Assembly: GCF_002295065.1 (NCBI RefSeq)
Contig: NZ_NSGG01000002.1
Coordinates: 62,001-126,000, forward strand
Direction: 5' to 3'
DNA from: Mesorhizobium sp. WSM3859
GTDB lineage: Bacteria > Pseudomonadota > Alphaproteobacteria > Rhizobiales > Rhizobiaceae
DNA length: 64,000 nt
Each line of letters opens with the position of its first letter. Within the stretch, counting starts at the first letter, position 1. The translations under genes and the position numbers were made by a program. This document shows, one piece after another, positions 34,053 to 42,457 of this stretch. The notes beneath the pieces were generated by a model. That model searched no databases. It was not told the origin of the DNA and saw nothing but the letters and a program-made list of their open reading frames with translations.

Positions 34053-37000
34053 ACGCGAAGATAAACATGCCGTCCCCGCTGCCGGGCTCGGGGTTGAATG
34101 GGCTCCGCTTCGGCCGACCGATCCTCGCCGCCAGTATATTTCTGCTCGCCTGCATGCTCCCTGCCCTCGCTGCCAGGAGCGACTGTGTCAGCGACGACGA
34201 GGTCGATCAGACGGTTCGCATCCAGGCCTGCACACGCATCATCGACGACGCGACGGAGCCACGCCGCAACCATGTCATCGCCTATTTCAAGCGCGGCAAT
34301 GTATGGGCGGAACGACATGACTATGACCGCGCTATCGCCGATTTCAGCGCCATGATCGACCTCGATCCGATCCAGGCCGATGGCTACTACAACCGTGGAA
34401 TCAGTTGGATACTCAAGGGCGATCAGGACAAAGCGATCGCCGATCTCAGCCAGGCGATCAGCCTCGATCCCAAGAATGGCGAATATTACTACAATCGCGG
34501 TGTCGCATATTCCTACAAGGGCGAGGACGACAATGCCGTTGGGGACTACGGCAAGGCGATCGAGCTCAACCCGAAGGATGCCAGAGCCTTCCACAATCGC
34601 GGACTGATCCGGTCCAGCAAAGGCGACAATGACGGCGCCATCGCCGATTTCGACGATGGGCTGAAGTTGAAGCCGAACGATATTGATTCGCTGAACAGCC
34701 GGGCCGATGCCTGGGGCAGCAAGAACGACAGGGTGCGCGCGCTTCTCGACTATGAGAAGGTCATCAGCCTGGCCCCGAAGAACCTGCACGCCCTTTACCG
34801 GCGCGGCAACGCCCGGATGGACAAGCGCGACTATGACGGCGCCATTGCGGACTATGACGTGGTCGTCACGCTCGACCCGAAAGATGCCAGCGTACGCTAC
34901 AATCGGGGTCTTGCCTGGTACAGCAAGGGGGATCAGGACCGCGCACTGAGCGATTTCGATGCGGCCGTCGGCCTCGAGCCGAAGTTCGGACAAGCCTATT
35001 ACAGCAGAGGGGCGGTGTTGTCTGGCCGGCCGGGCAAGGTGGACAAAGGCCGCGCACTCGCCGATTACAACACGGCCATCGCACTCGAGCCGAAATTCTC
35101 GACCGCTTATTACGCACGCGGTTCTGTCAAAGCCGATCTCGGCGACCCTGACGGTGCCATAGCCGACTACGACCAAGCTATCGCGCTAGACCCGACATTT
35201 GTCGACGCCTACAACAATCGTGGCTTGGCGCGGGCGGCAAAAGGGGATTTCGACCACGCGTTCCTTGACTATGAAAAAGCGATAAGTCTCGACCCAAATC
35301 ACCCTCAACCTTATGCCAATCGCGGGCTGGCGCGTGCAAGCACGGGTGACTTCGATCACGCGCTTGCTGACTACGATAAGGCGATCGCGCTCGACCCGAA
35401 TTTTCTCAACGCTTATTTCAATAGGGGTATCGCGTGGTTCGCGAAAGGCGACAACGCCAACGCCATCGCCGACTACACCCGGGCGATCAGCCTCGATCCA
35501 ACAAAGCCGGATATCTATGTCGAGCGCGGCCGAGTTTTTAAAATCAAGGGAGAAATCGATCGGGCCATCGCCGACTTCAAGCAGGCGATTCATCTCGATC
35601 CGGCTCGGGCCGTGGCCTACGCATATTTGGGCGAAATCTATTCCGAAGCTGGCGATCTCGACCAGGGCCTGGCCAATTTCGACAAGACAATCAGCCTTGC
35701 GCCCAAACAGGCCGACGCCTTTAACGGCCGGGGCTACGTCTGGCTCAACAAAGGCGACTATGACCGGGCGCTGACCGATTTCAACACATCGGTCGATCTC
35801 GATCCCAAGCGCGCCGAGACCTTCAACAACCGGGGACTGGCCTGGATGCGCAAGGGCGATCCCGATCGCGCCCTTGCGGATTTTGGACAGGCCATCAGTC
35901 TCGATCCGAAATATACGTTGGCCTACTACAATCGCGGCATGACCTGGGCCGCCAGGCAGGACAATGAACGCGCGATCGCCGACTACGATCAGGCGATCAA
36001 CGCCGACCCGAACAATATCGATGCCTACAACAACCGGGGGCTGATATGGGCGGCGAAGAATGATCCTGACCGCGCCATCGCGGACTATGACAAAGCGCTC
36101 AGCCTCGACCCGAAACACGTGATCACCTATGCCAACCGTGCAATCGCGCGCGGCATGAGAAACGACCTCGACGGCGCCATTGCTGATTTCGACATTGCGG
36201 TCAGCCTCGGCCCGAACGATGCTTCCAACTATTTCAACCGGGGCCTGGCCTGGGCGAACAAGGGTGATGCCGACAAAGCCGTCGCCGACTACGACAAGGC
36301 AATAGACCTCGATCCGAAAATGATGCGCGCCTATTACAGACGCGCCGCGATACGGCTCGATAAAGGTGACAATGACCGCGCCATCGCCGACTACGACAAG
36401 GCGATTGCGCTCGATCCAAAATTCGCGATGGCCTATAATGATCGCGGCTTCGCCTGGAGCAACAAGGGCGACTACGACCTTGCCATGGCCGACTACGACC
36501 GTGCGATCGACCTCGACGCCAAAACCGTGAAGGCGTATCAGAATCGAGGCGTCGCCTGGACCGCAAAAGGCAAATATGACCGCGCCCGCGCCGATTACGA
36601 TGAAGCGATCAGGCTCGATCCAAAGGACGGCCGCACCTATGCCGCCCGGGGCATGCTGTATCTCCATACCGATGGGGAGCAGGCGAAGGCGCCGGCTGAT
36701 CTAGCACAGGCAGCCGCGCTGGAGCCAAAGCAAACCTATATCGCCATCTGGCGCGAGCTGGCTGAGCGGCGTGCCGGGATTCCCGGCCATCTGCGAGAAG
36801 CCGTGGGTGAGCTCGACATGACAAAATGGCCGGCCCCGGTGGTTCGCATGCTGCTCGGTGACAAGACACCGGCCGAGACCCTTGCCGCGGCCCAAGATCC
36901 CCACCCAGCTACCAGACAGGGACAGGTCTGCGAGGTCAACTTCTATACGGCGGAGGTCGAGCGGACCCAGGGGCAATCTGATGATGCTCTTCGGCTCTAC

Positions 37001-37087
37001 CGGCTTGCTGTGAAGGATTGCCCCAAGGATTTCATCGAATACCGTGCCGCCCTCATGGCCTTGCAGATGCTTCATGCCTCGCCCTGA
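34049..37087 (+). CDS. Very large exported TPR-repeat protein, second of the pair
   Basis: A 1012-residue paralogue of the preceding protein, its ATG overlapping that gene's stop (ATGA). Signal-like segment at residues ~22-42, then the same Cys head (C46 and C61, D-Q-T-V-R-I-Q-A-C-T-R-I-I), about 24 TPRs, and the same ~117-residue C-terminal domain from ~896 (KWPAPVVRMLLGD; C961, C990). Shared architecture points to duplication followed by repeat expansion. No catalytic residues. The role is unknown; scaffold for an envelope complex is a guess. The operon may start at the peroxidase. Confidence 0.87.
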   Translation: MNAKINMPSPLPGSGLNGLRFGRPILAASIFLLACMLPALAARSDCVSDDEVDQTVRIQACTRIIDDATEPRRNHVIAYFKRGNVWAERHDYDRAIADFSAMIDLDPIQADGYYNRGISWILKGDQDKAIADLSQAISLDPKNGEYYYNRGVAYSYKGEDDNAVGDYGKAIELNPKDARAFHNRGLIRSSKGDNDGAIADFDDGLKLKPNDIDSLNSRADAWGSKNDRVRALLDYEKVISLAPKNLHALYRRGNARMDKRDYDGAIADYDVVVTLDPKDASVRYNRGLAWYSKGDQDRALSDFDAAVGLEPKFGQAYYSRGAVLSGRPGKVDKGRALADYNTAIALEPKFSTAYYARGSVKADLGDPDGAIADYDQAIALDPTFVDAYNNRGLARAAKGDFDHAFLDYEKAISLDPNHPQPYANRGLARASTGDFDHALADYDKAIALDPNFLNAYFNRGIAWFAKGDNANAIADYTRAISLDPTKPDIYVERGRVFKIKGEIDRAIADFKQAIHLDPARAVAYAYLGEIYSEAGDLDQGLANFDKTISLAPKQADAFNGRGYVWLNKGDYDRALTDFNTSVDLDPKRAETFNNRGLAWMRKGDPDRALADFGQAISLDPKYTLAYYNRGMTWAARQDNERAIADYDQAINADPNNIDAYNNRGLIWAAKNDPDRAIADYDKALSLDPKHVITYANRAIARGMRNDLDGAIADFDIAVSLGPNDASNYFNRGLAWANKGDADKAVADYDKAIDLDPKMMRAYYRRAAIRLDKGDNDRAIADYDKAIALDPKFAMAYNDRGFAWSNKGDYDLAMADYDRAIDLDAKTVKAYQNRGVAWTAKGKYDRARADYDEAIRLDPKDGRTYAARGMLYLHTDGEQAKAPADLAQAAALEPKQTYIAIWRELAERRAGIPGHLREAVGELDMTKWPAPVVRMLLGDKTPAETLAAAQDPHPATRQGQVCEVNFYTAEVERTQGQSDDALRLYRLAVKDCPKDFIEYRAALMALQMLHASP

Positions 37088-37195
37088 GGACAAGGGAAGT
37101 TTTTTCGCCTGACGGCGAGCGGCCAATGTGAGCCAGGTCATAGGAACGACAATCAGCATCTGCTATATTAGAATCTCATCAGAGCGGGGGCTCGA

Positions 37196-37453
37196 ATGAG
37201 GTTCGTCGCGGTGCAGGAGCCGCCCCATCACAGTTGGGCGGTGGTTGATACGATCAACGACGCGCCGGTGGAATTTGCCGGCCGGGTGCTAATCGGACTT
37301 ACATCGCGCGAAGCGCGCTGGTTCGCCGCCGTGGCGAATGATCCTATGCCTTGGCCGCAAGGCGGCCGGCGGGTTGCGTGGCTGCGGGTCATCGGTCAGA
37401 GCGCCGATGGCAGGTTGCTGGCTTTGGAAAAACACGGCCGCACAGCCAGTTAA
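37196..37453 (+). CDS. Small hypothetical protein
   Basis: An 85-residue protein (MRFVAVQEPPHHSWAVVDTI...) with a GGGGG run 7 bp before ATG 37196. The core W-A-V-V-D-T-x-N-x-A-P-V-E-F-A-G resembles small rhizobial proteins of unknown function that look like DUF-type single domains; no motif is decisive. A palindromic repeat begins at its stop codon. Confidence 0.6.
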   Translation: MRFVAVQEPPHHSWAVVDTINDAPVEFAGRVLIGLTSREARWFAAVANDPMPWPQGGRRVAWLRVIGQSADGRLLALEKHGRTAS

Positions 37454-37454
37454 A

Positions 37455-37558
37455 GCATGTCTCCCGAAAGTGGTAACCGGTTTCGGGATAAAGACATGCG
37501 CAAAATCAAAAACCTAAAGCGCATAGAGCGAATCTGAAAGATCGCGACGCGCTTTAGG
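37455..37558. repeat. Small rhizobial dispersed repeat with two hairpins
   Basis: First hairpin: GCATGTCT plus CCCGAAA (37455-37469) pair with TTTCGGG (37481-37487) and AGACATGC (37492-37499). Second hairpin: CCTAAAGCGC (37513-37522) with GCGCTTTAGG (37549-37558), perfect 10 bp. This combination is a familiar rhizobial intergenic repeat. No coding capacity. Confidence 0.8.
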
Positions 37559-37613
37559 AAGGCACGTTGCCGAATTGATTCAAGGTAGGTCGTTCTGCGC
37601 TGTCCTCGGCCTC

Positions 37614-38201
37614 TCACGGCGCCGGTGCGTAGCGGCTCACCACCATGCCGCATACATAGGACTTCGAGCCGAGGAGCGTCAGCCTGCTAAACCCGCCTCT
37701 GTCGAAGATGCGACGGCCTCTCCCCAGCACCGCCGGATTGATGAAGAGCTGGAACTGGTCGACCAGGCCGGCGGCGATCAACGCCGAGGCGAAGCCGGCG
37801 CCGCCGAACACGGCGATGTCGCCGCCCTCGCCCTGCTTCAGCGCATCGACCTCGCGCGGCAGATCGCCGCTTACGACCAGTGTCCGTTCCCAGCGCGAAG
37901 CCGCTAGCCTGTTGCTCGCCACCACCTTCTCAGCCTCGACGATGCGCCGCGCGAAAGCATAGGAGCGATCCTTCGGATATTTCTTCGCCGCATTGCCCCA
38001 ATGGGCAAGGTAGCCCTCCTCCGCCATCTTGCGGCTCAACAGGATGGTGTCGACGGTCATGAAGACGGCATTGAAATCCTGTTTGAGCTCCTCGTCCCAG
38101 GCGCTGTCGTCGCCCCATTCCCACAGCTGCCAACGACGATCCTCATCGGAGCCGACAAAGCCGTCCACCGACATTTGCATCTGAAGGATCAGCTTCCTCA
38201 T
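37614..38201 (-). CDS. RibD/dihydrofolate-reductase-fold protein
   Basis: A 195-residue protein of the RibD C-terminal/DHFR-like family: MRKLILQMQMSVDGFVGS at the start, TILLSRKMAEEGYLAHW, and GGDIAVFGGAGFASALIAAGLVDQFQLFINPAVLGRG-type NADPH-binding ending. Such stand-alone proteins are NADPH reductases of unknown substrate. It is divergent from an HxlR regulator with a palindrome between, a common pairing. Confidence 0.9.
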   Translation of the reverse strand: MRKLILQMQMSVDGFVGSDEDRRWQLWEWGDDSAWDEELKQDFNAVFMTVDTILLSRKMAEEGYLAHWGNAAKKYPKDRSYAFARRIVEAEKVVASNRLAASRWERTLVVSGDLPREVDALKQGEGGDIAVFGGAGFASALIAAGLVDQFQLFINPAVLGRGRRIFDRGGFSRLTLLGSKSYVCGMVVSRYAPAP

Positions 38202-38266
38202 GTGGTTCTCGTCGCCAATGATTTACTTTTGGAACCATTTGACGCAACCAGGCAGTGGTGTCAATA

Positions 38267-38280
38267 GTAAATTGATTTAC
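38267..38280. promoter_or_regulatory. Palindrome in the divergent HxlR promoter region
   Basis: GTAAATTGATTTAC is a perfect 6-2-6 dyad 17 bp before the hxlR start. A direct repeat of its right side, TGATTTAC, recurs at 38219-38226 near the reductase start. Confidence 0.55.
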
Positions 38281-38296
38281 AAATGGAAGCATACTG

Positions 38297-38713
38297 ATGG
38301 CAATCAAGGGACGGTCCGGCTGCCCGATCAGCCTCTCGCTCGAACTCTTGGGCGACCGCTGGACGCTGCTCATCATCCGCGACCTGGCTTTCGCCGGGAA
38401 ACGGCATTTTCGCGAATTCCTGCTGTCCGACGAAGGCATCTCGTCGCGCACGCTGGCCGAGCGGCTGCAGACGCTGCAGGACGAAGGTATCCTCACCCGC
38501 AGCGACGACCCCAGCCACGGCCTGAAGGCAATCTACCGGCTGACCGAAGCCGGCATCGACCTGTTGCCGGTGCTGGCGACCCTGGGCGCCTGGGGCAGCA
38601 AACACCGCAATGCCGACGACAAGCTTGCCCGAATCGCCGATGACCTCGCCGCCGGCGGCGAGCCGGCGCTCGAGCGGATGAAGGAGACGCTCAGGGCGCA
38701 ACATCTGGGATAG
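38297..38713 (+). CDS. HxlR-family transcriptional regulator
   Basis: A 138-residue winged-helix regulator. It begins GCPISLSLELLGDRWTLLIIRDLAFAGKRHFREF, the HxlR signature with its redox/aldehyde-sensing N-terminal cysteine, and continues GISSRTLAERLQTLQDEGILTR. GGAAG lies 8 bp before ATG 38297. Probably controls the divergent DHFR-fold reductase and itself. Confidence 0.92.
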   Translation: MAIKGRSGCPISLSLELLGDRWTLLIIRDLAFAGKRHFREFLLSDEGISSRTLAERLQTLQDEGILTRSDDPSHGLKAIYRLTEAGIDLLPVLATLGAWGSKHRNADDKLARIADDLAAGGEPALERMKETLRAQHLG

Positions 38714-38778
38714 CGAAGGCGAAATACGCACTCCGCCGGCCACCTGTGCGGCCGGAGTCTTTGTCCAAACGCTTCGTG

Positions 38779-38958
38779 TCAGTCGGCCGCCTTGCGTGCC
38801 GTCTTGAGTGCGTCAAGGCGCTCCTGCAGGTGGCTGTTCAGCACGATCATCTCTTTCAGAGCCTTCACCGCATCGCCCTTGTGTTGGGCTATAAAGCTCT
38901 CGGCGACCGCCTGAAGCGCGGCTTCCTGGCGGCTGTCCAACCTAATGATGTGATCCAC
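38779..38958 (-). CDS. Small helical protein (59 aa), GTG start
   Basis: A short gene on the minus strand: GTG 38958 with CAGGGAG 9 bp upstream, stop at 38779. The peptide V-D-H-I-I-R-L-D-S-R-Q-E-A-A-L-Q-A-V-A-E and following is amphipathic helical throughout, ending in a basic tail (TARKAAD). It has better coding character than the overlapping plus-strand frame upstream of 39040. No family recognised. Confidence 0.55.
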   Translation of the reverse strand: MDHIIRLDSRQEAALQAVAESFIAQHKGDAVKALKEMIVLNSHLQERLDALKTARKAAD

Positions 38959-39039
38959 GACGGCTGCTCCCTGCGGCTTGTATTAGAAAGTGAACAAAAA
39001 GGGAACAAATATGTCAAGCGTGAATTGACTCGACGAGGA

Positions 39040-39357
39040 ATGGCTTCCTATTTTGTCAGCAGGTGGGGCGGTTGCTCGATATCAGGGAGAGCCGCGTTGG
39101 GCAGACGGAAAAGCCGCTATGACAGATTGTTCCATTCGGACGCGGAGGCAATCATTCGCGATGCGCTGAAGCTGCGCGAGACGGTGCTCGCGACGCAGCT
39201 AAACCTCAAAGTGAATGGTGAAATGTACTGGCGGCTCAATGGTTTGGTCGACCGCCTGCATGAGGTGATGGGCGCGGTGGCGGGCCGGGAGCCGGATTTC
39301 CGGTCCGCCATGCTCGGGCTTTTGCCGCTGCCCGAGGATTATCGCGACCGGACATGA
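39040..39357 (+). CDS. Small hypothetical protein
   Basis: Up to 105 residues; the likely functional core is SRYDRLFHSDAEAIIRDALK to the C-terminal LPLPEDYRDRT, a helical soluble protein. The start is unsettled: ATG 39040 has AGGA directly adjacent, while TTG 39097 has AGGGAG 7 bp upstream and would give 86 residues. Runs on to the zinc-ribbon gene with a 3-bp gap, so the pair is probably co-transcribed. Confidence 0.6.
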   Translation: MASYFVSRWGGCSISGRAALGRRKSRYDRLFHSDAEAIIRDALKLRETVLATQLNLKVNGEMYWRLNGLVDRLHEVMGAVAGREPDFRSAMLGLLPLPEDYRDRT

Positions 39358-39360
39358 GGG

Positions 39361-39621
39361 ATGGCCGGACCCATGGACAGCGTCGGCCGCGCGGCCAAGG
39401 CCAATATGCTGCTCGTCGTCGAATGCCGCCATTGCTACCACGCCGGCCGCTTCAAGGCGAACGACGTGGCCAAGGTGGTGGGCTGGAACAAGCCGCTGGG
39501 AGCCGTCCGCTTCCGCTGCAAACGCTGCGGACGCAAGGACACGGTGGTGAAGACCCAGTTCATCGACCAGGACCATCCGCCGAAGGGCTATATCTGGGTG
39601 CTGCAGAAGGCGCGAGGATGA
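39361..39621 (+). CDS. Small zinc-ribbon protein
   Basis: An 86-residue protein with a C-x2-C ... C-x2-C zinc ribbon (VECRHCYHAG and RFRCKRCGRKD). Zinc ribbons of this type bind nucleic acids or proteins. It starts 3 bp after the preceding gene. No further function can be assigned. Confidence 0.7.
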   Translation: MAGPMDSVGRAAKANMLLVVECRHCYHAGRFKANDVAKVVGWNKPLGAVRFRCKRCGRKDTVVKTQFIDQDHPPKGYIWVLQKARG

Positions 39622-39635
39622 GCGACTGCTGTTTT

Positions 39636-40373
39636 TCAGGCGCGCCGCGCTATTCGTTCGAGTCGCAAGCTATTTTTCGCGATTAGGGAAAACAGCGCCG
39701 ACGCAGCGCCAACCATCCAGTAACCGTAAGACAGAATCAGACATTTCTTCAACGTATACGAAAACGGATCGTCGAATACGCTAGGCGCTCGAAGAGAACG
39801 TGTTTCTGACAAATTGAAGCAAGAATACAACAATAAAGCGACAGCTAAAAGAACACAGAACAAAGCGATCTGAATCAACCTCTGCTCGAGCCCTGGTTGG
39901 CCGGTTTCCTTGAATGTTGGGATGTAGCCGCCTCGATCACGCACGTCGCGATAGAAACGCCAAGCCAGCCAAAGAAGCCAAACCAAACTCGTCGCGCTGC
40001 AGGCCGCCATGTAGGCGGGTAAGCCCGGCAAAAACGTTTCGTTGACTATGCCTTTCGCAATGAGTTGCTGAACGTGGGCAACTTCATTTGCCGCCGGCGG
40101 CCAAAAGAAGGACAGCAGTCTGTAGTCCCGATCGTATGAGTGATCTCTTTGAATGAATTGCGGTGCTAGGAGGACGGAAAGCACGCTCAACCCAGCAGGA
40201 TAAATCGACGATCTTACAAAAACGCTGAACCCGTAGACTGTGAGATAGCGTAGCTTTTTGTCTTCATCCTCCTTGGGCATTTTCGAAATACGCATGTGCC
40301 CAAAAACCCTGGTGTACTCCTCCAACGGGACCGTAGCTGGGTCTGCCCTCAGAATTTGCCTCCGGGTCAGCAT
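39636..40373 (-). CDS. Hypothetical four-helix membrane protein, AT-richer than surroundings
   Basis: A 245-residue protein starting at ATG 40373 (AGGGGGA 3-5 bp upstream; longer frame overlaps the SRAP gene). TM helices at residues ~43-72, ~117-140, ~164-186 and ~211-233, with a soluble loop between the first two and basic ends. Base composition is clearly lower than its neighbours: three sampled 60-bp lines count 24, 26 and 24 G+C, whereas flanking genes run near 65%. Suggests recent transfer. No family recognised. Confidence 0.7.
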   Translation of the reverse strand: MLTRRQILRADPATVPLEEYTRVFGHMRISKMPKEDEDKKLRYLTVYGFSVFVRSSIYPAGLSVLSVLLAPQFIQRDHSYDRDYRLLSFFWPPAANEVAHVQQLIAKGIVNETFLPGLPAYMAACSATSLVWLLWLAWRFYRDVRDRGGYIPTFKETGQPGLEQRLIQIALFCVLLAVALLLYSCFNLSETRSLRAPSVFDDPFSYTLKKCLILSYGYWMVGAASALFSLIAKNSLRLERIARRA

Positions 40374-40381
40374 GCGTCCCC

Positions 40382-41086
40382 CTAGAACAACGATCCCTGC
40401 GCCGGCGGTTCGGCCGGAAACTTGATCTGCGTCGCCGGCTTTTCCACGATCACCAGCGCGTCGTCGGGCGCCGGCCGCTGCAGCTTCCTTGCCTCCGGCC
40501 ATGGCGCGGTCAGCCACAGTTCGGTCTGTTCCTGCGTGGTCAGGATCACCGGCATCGCCTTCTCGTGGATCGGCGCGATTAGCGCGTTGGGCCTCGTGGT
40601 CAGAAAGCCGTAAAGCTCGTGATCGCCCGCGCCCTCCTTCACCTTGCGCACGCCATGCCAAGGTGTCCAAAGGCCGGCGAAGAAGAACAGCGGCCGCTCT
40701 TCGCCGAGCGCGAACCAGAAGTTCTTCTGCACGCCGGTTTCCGGGTCCTTGTCGCCCGGGGTCGGTGACGGTTCGGCGAAGCTTGTCACCGGAACGACGC
40801 AGCGGTTCTCGACCCCAAGATAGGGAAGCCAGTGGGCATATTGAGGATTGCGGATGTTGGTGGTGCCGGAATCGGCGTTGCCGCGCACCCGCTCGGCTGG
40901 CGTCGGCATGCCCCAGCGCAGCCTGGCGAGTTCGCGGCTGCCGTCGGCGGCGTTTCGCACGACCGGCGCCGGCTGATTGGGATAGATGTCGACCGACGGC
41001 TCCAGATTGCCGACTATGTCACGCAACGCCCGCGTCCACTGGCGGATCGCTTCCTGGCTGGTGGTGATGTTGTAGAGATTGCACAT
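40382..41086 (-). CDS. SOS response-associated peptidase (SRAP/HMCES-YedK family)
   Basis: A 234-residue protein starting at MCNLYN, so Cys2 is exposed after Met removal; this residue forms a thiazolidine cross-link with abasic sites in single-stranded DNA, the known YedK/HMCES activity. Conserved elements RCVVPVTSFAEP, AGLWTP and IHEKAMPVIL (with the catalytic His/Glu region) are visible. ATG 41086 rather than 41131 is chosen to put Cys at position 2. Protects abasic sites during replication. Confidence 0.93.
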   Translation of the reverse strand: MCNLYNITTSQEAIRQWTRALRDIVGNLEPSVDIYPNQPAPVVRNAADGSRELARLRWGMPTPAERVRGNADSGTTNIRNPQYAHWLPYLGVENRCVVPVTSFAEPSPTPGDKDPETGVQKNFWFALGEERPLFFFAGLWTPWHGVRKVKEGAGDHELYGFLTTRPNALIAPIHEKAMPVILTTQEQTELWLTAPWPEARKLQRPAPDDALVIVEKPATQIKFPAEPPAQGSLF

Positions 41087-41188
41087 CGGCAGCGTTCCCC
41101 GTCCGCCGATAGTTCTCGCATTTTCACACAAAGCGCAAACCGCACGAAGGCAAGCAGCGCCTTTCGTTGGCTATGAACGTCGACGATC

Positions 41189-41404
41189 TCAGCCAACCGG
41201 TCCGCTCTGCTGCGGCCCGGCCGGCTCCTCGGCCGGTGGTTCCCCGGGAAGTCCCAGCCGCAGCCGCTCCTCCTCGGCAAAGCTCTCCGCCTGTTCGTGA
41301 ATATCGAACACTTGCTGAGTCAGCCTGCCACCCTCGACGACGCGCACGATCCATTGGCCATTGACGGCTTTTACACGGACACTGTCTGGCTCGCTTGTTA
41401 CCAT
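41189..41404 (-). CDS. Small hypothetical protein
   Basis: A 71-residue protein (MVTSEPDSVRVKAVNGQWIVRVVEGG...) with a beta-strand-like N-terminal half and a charged helical middle (FAEEERLRLGLPGE), ending in a Pro/Gly tail. Reads like a small conserved rhizobial protein. A GGAGGG run lies upstream. Function unknown. Confidence 0.6.
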   Translation of the reverse strand: MVTSEPDSVRVKAVNGQWIVRVVEGGRLTQQVFDIHEQAESFAEEERLRLGLPGEPPAEEPAGPQQSGPVG

Positions 41405-41816
41405 ATACGGCCCCTGCCCTCCGGCCCAAGTATTTGGTGTCTAGACCCAATATGATCTAGAGCGCGCGAAGTAGCCGAAAAGCGGTGCTGGCCGCTCTTT
41501 AGTTGCAAAGGTACTCGCCGATACTCAACAGATTTTTGGAATCTGGGAAACAAAAACGATTTATGGCGCCTACGCGCCTCATCCCGGGCGGACATAACTC
41601 GCGGAGGGGTGGGCGGCCCGGCAGCCTTGGGGGGTGATACTGGGTTCGGCGGCCGGGCCTGACCGGAGTTTGCGAGGCCGCCGGCTACAGGAAAGGATGC
41701 GCTCGCGCCCATGCAAGGGCAAGAACGACCTAGGCCCTAGGACCAAAGCTTCAAGCGCAGGGCCAAAACGGACCAATCACAATCAGACTGGAAAACCACT
41801 TGCAGCAGGCCGCGCG
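41405..41816. other. Non-coding region
   Basis: No gene is convincing. A short inverted repeat (CGGCGGCC 41647-41654 with GGCCGCCG 41676-41683) is present. I see no tRNA, rRNA or recognisable element; the plus-strand frame through here has no ribosome site. Confidence 0.4.
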
Positions 41817-41963
41817 TCAAAGGCCGAGATAATGCCGGCCGACGAGAAAGCCGAGCGCGGCGACGACCAGCGGAAACAGCGCCGGCGCCGCCTTGCTGAA
41901 CAGCGAGGCGCTTATCTCCTTGGCTGGAGCGCTGGGTTTGGCATTGCCGAGGTTTTTGGTCAT
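41817..41963 (-). CDS. Small single-TM membrane protein (48 aa)
   Basis: Minus strand, ATG 41963, stop 41817-41819. The peptide MTKNLGNAKPSAPAKEISAS is followed by LFSKAAPALFPLVVAALGFL, giving one TM helix at residues ~25-44 with the short tail VGRHYLGL. GGGTAGCGAG lies upstream. It is too short for usual gene tracks; the hydrophobic helix bounded by basic residues supports a real membrane peptide. Confidence 0.5.
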   Translation of the reverse strand: MTKNLGNAKPSAPAKEISASLFSKAAPALFPLVVAALGFLVGRHYLGL

Positions 41964-42060
41964 GGCTCGCTACCCGTTGGGGCTGATTGCCGGCGGAGCC
42001 ATTAAATTAGAAGTCGCTTATTAAGTTTCCGGCAAGCCCAACGCTACAATTCGCGGCAAT

Positions 42061-42294
42061 TTATTCCGATTGCTGGGTGCGCTCGGCAAGCGCGAAAGCC
42101 TGGAGGTTGCGCGATTTGCCGGGGTCCTGGTCGGCATTGGCGATGATGGCGTGGAAGGCGGCGCGGGCGATGTCCTTCTTCTTGGCGTCGGGATGCTCCT
42201 TGCGCACCGCCTTGACCAGATCCTTCGGCGTCATGCTTGGAGTGACGAGGCGCATCAGCGTGTCGCCTATGGCCTGCAATTCGCTGGCATCCAT
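42061..42294 (-). CDS. Small hypothetical protein
   Basis: Start taken at ATG 42294 (MDASELQAIGDTLMRL...), giving 77 residues; an upstream ATG at 42351 lacks a ribosome site. The segment MTPKDLVKAVRKEHPDAKKKDIARAAFHAII is a helical basic stretch resembling small DNA- or RNA-binding regions. No family name. Divergent from the YqaA-like gene. Confidence 0.6.
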   Translation of the reverse strand: MDASELQAIGDTLMRLVTPSMTPKDLVKAVRKEHPDAKKKDIARAAFHAIIANADQDPGKSRNLQAFALAERTQQSE

Positions 42295-42457
42295 AACGAT
42301 GACCCTGTTTTGACGAGGTAAGCCTAGCATATAGGGCAGCGAGCGCGTCACTTTTGTGATACGCGCCCGTCAAAATCGGAGCTGGGCGACGGTCGCCATG
42401 ACCCAAGCCGTGGATGATCGGGATCCGAAATGGCCAAAGTCGAACTGACGGGCGGCA

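Noticed and set aside
34004-36667. Long minus-strand frames (390 and 493 codons) across the second TPR gene
   Set aside because: They mirror the repeated TPR codons and are low-complexity Val/Ile/Gly-rich; high GC and the regular codon pattern create long antisense frames. No ribosome site or family match.
38746-39039. N-terminal extension of the 39040 gene
   Set aside because: It runs opposite the 59-residue minus-strand gene, which has a ribosome site and protein-like composition, so the extension is most likely a shadow.
41634-42005. 123-codon plus-strand frame
   Set aside because: Arg/Ala-rich, no ribosome site, overlaps the minus-strand TM peptide that has better coding character.
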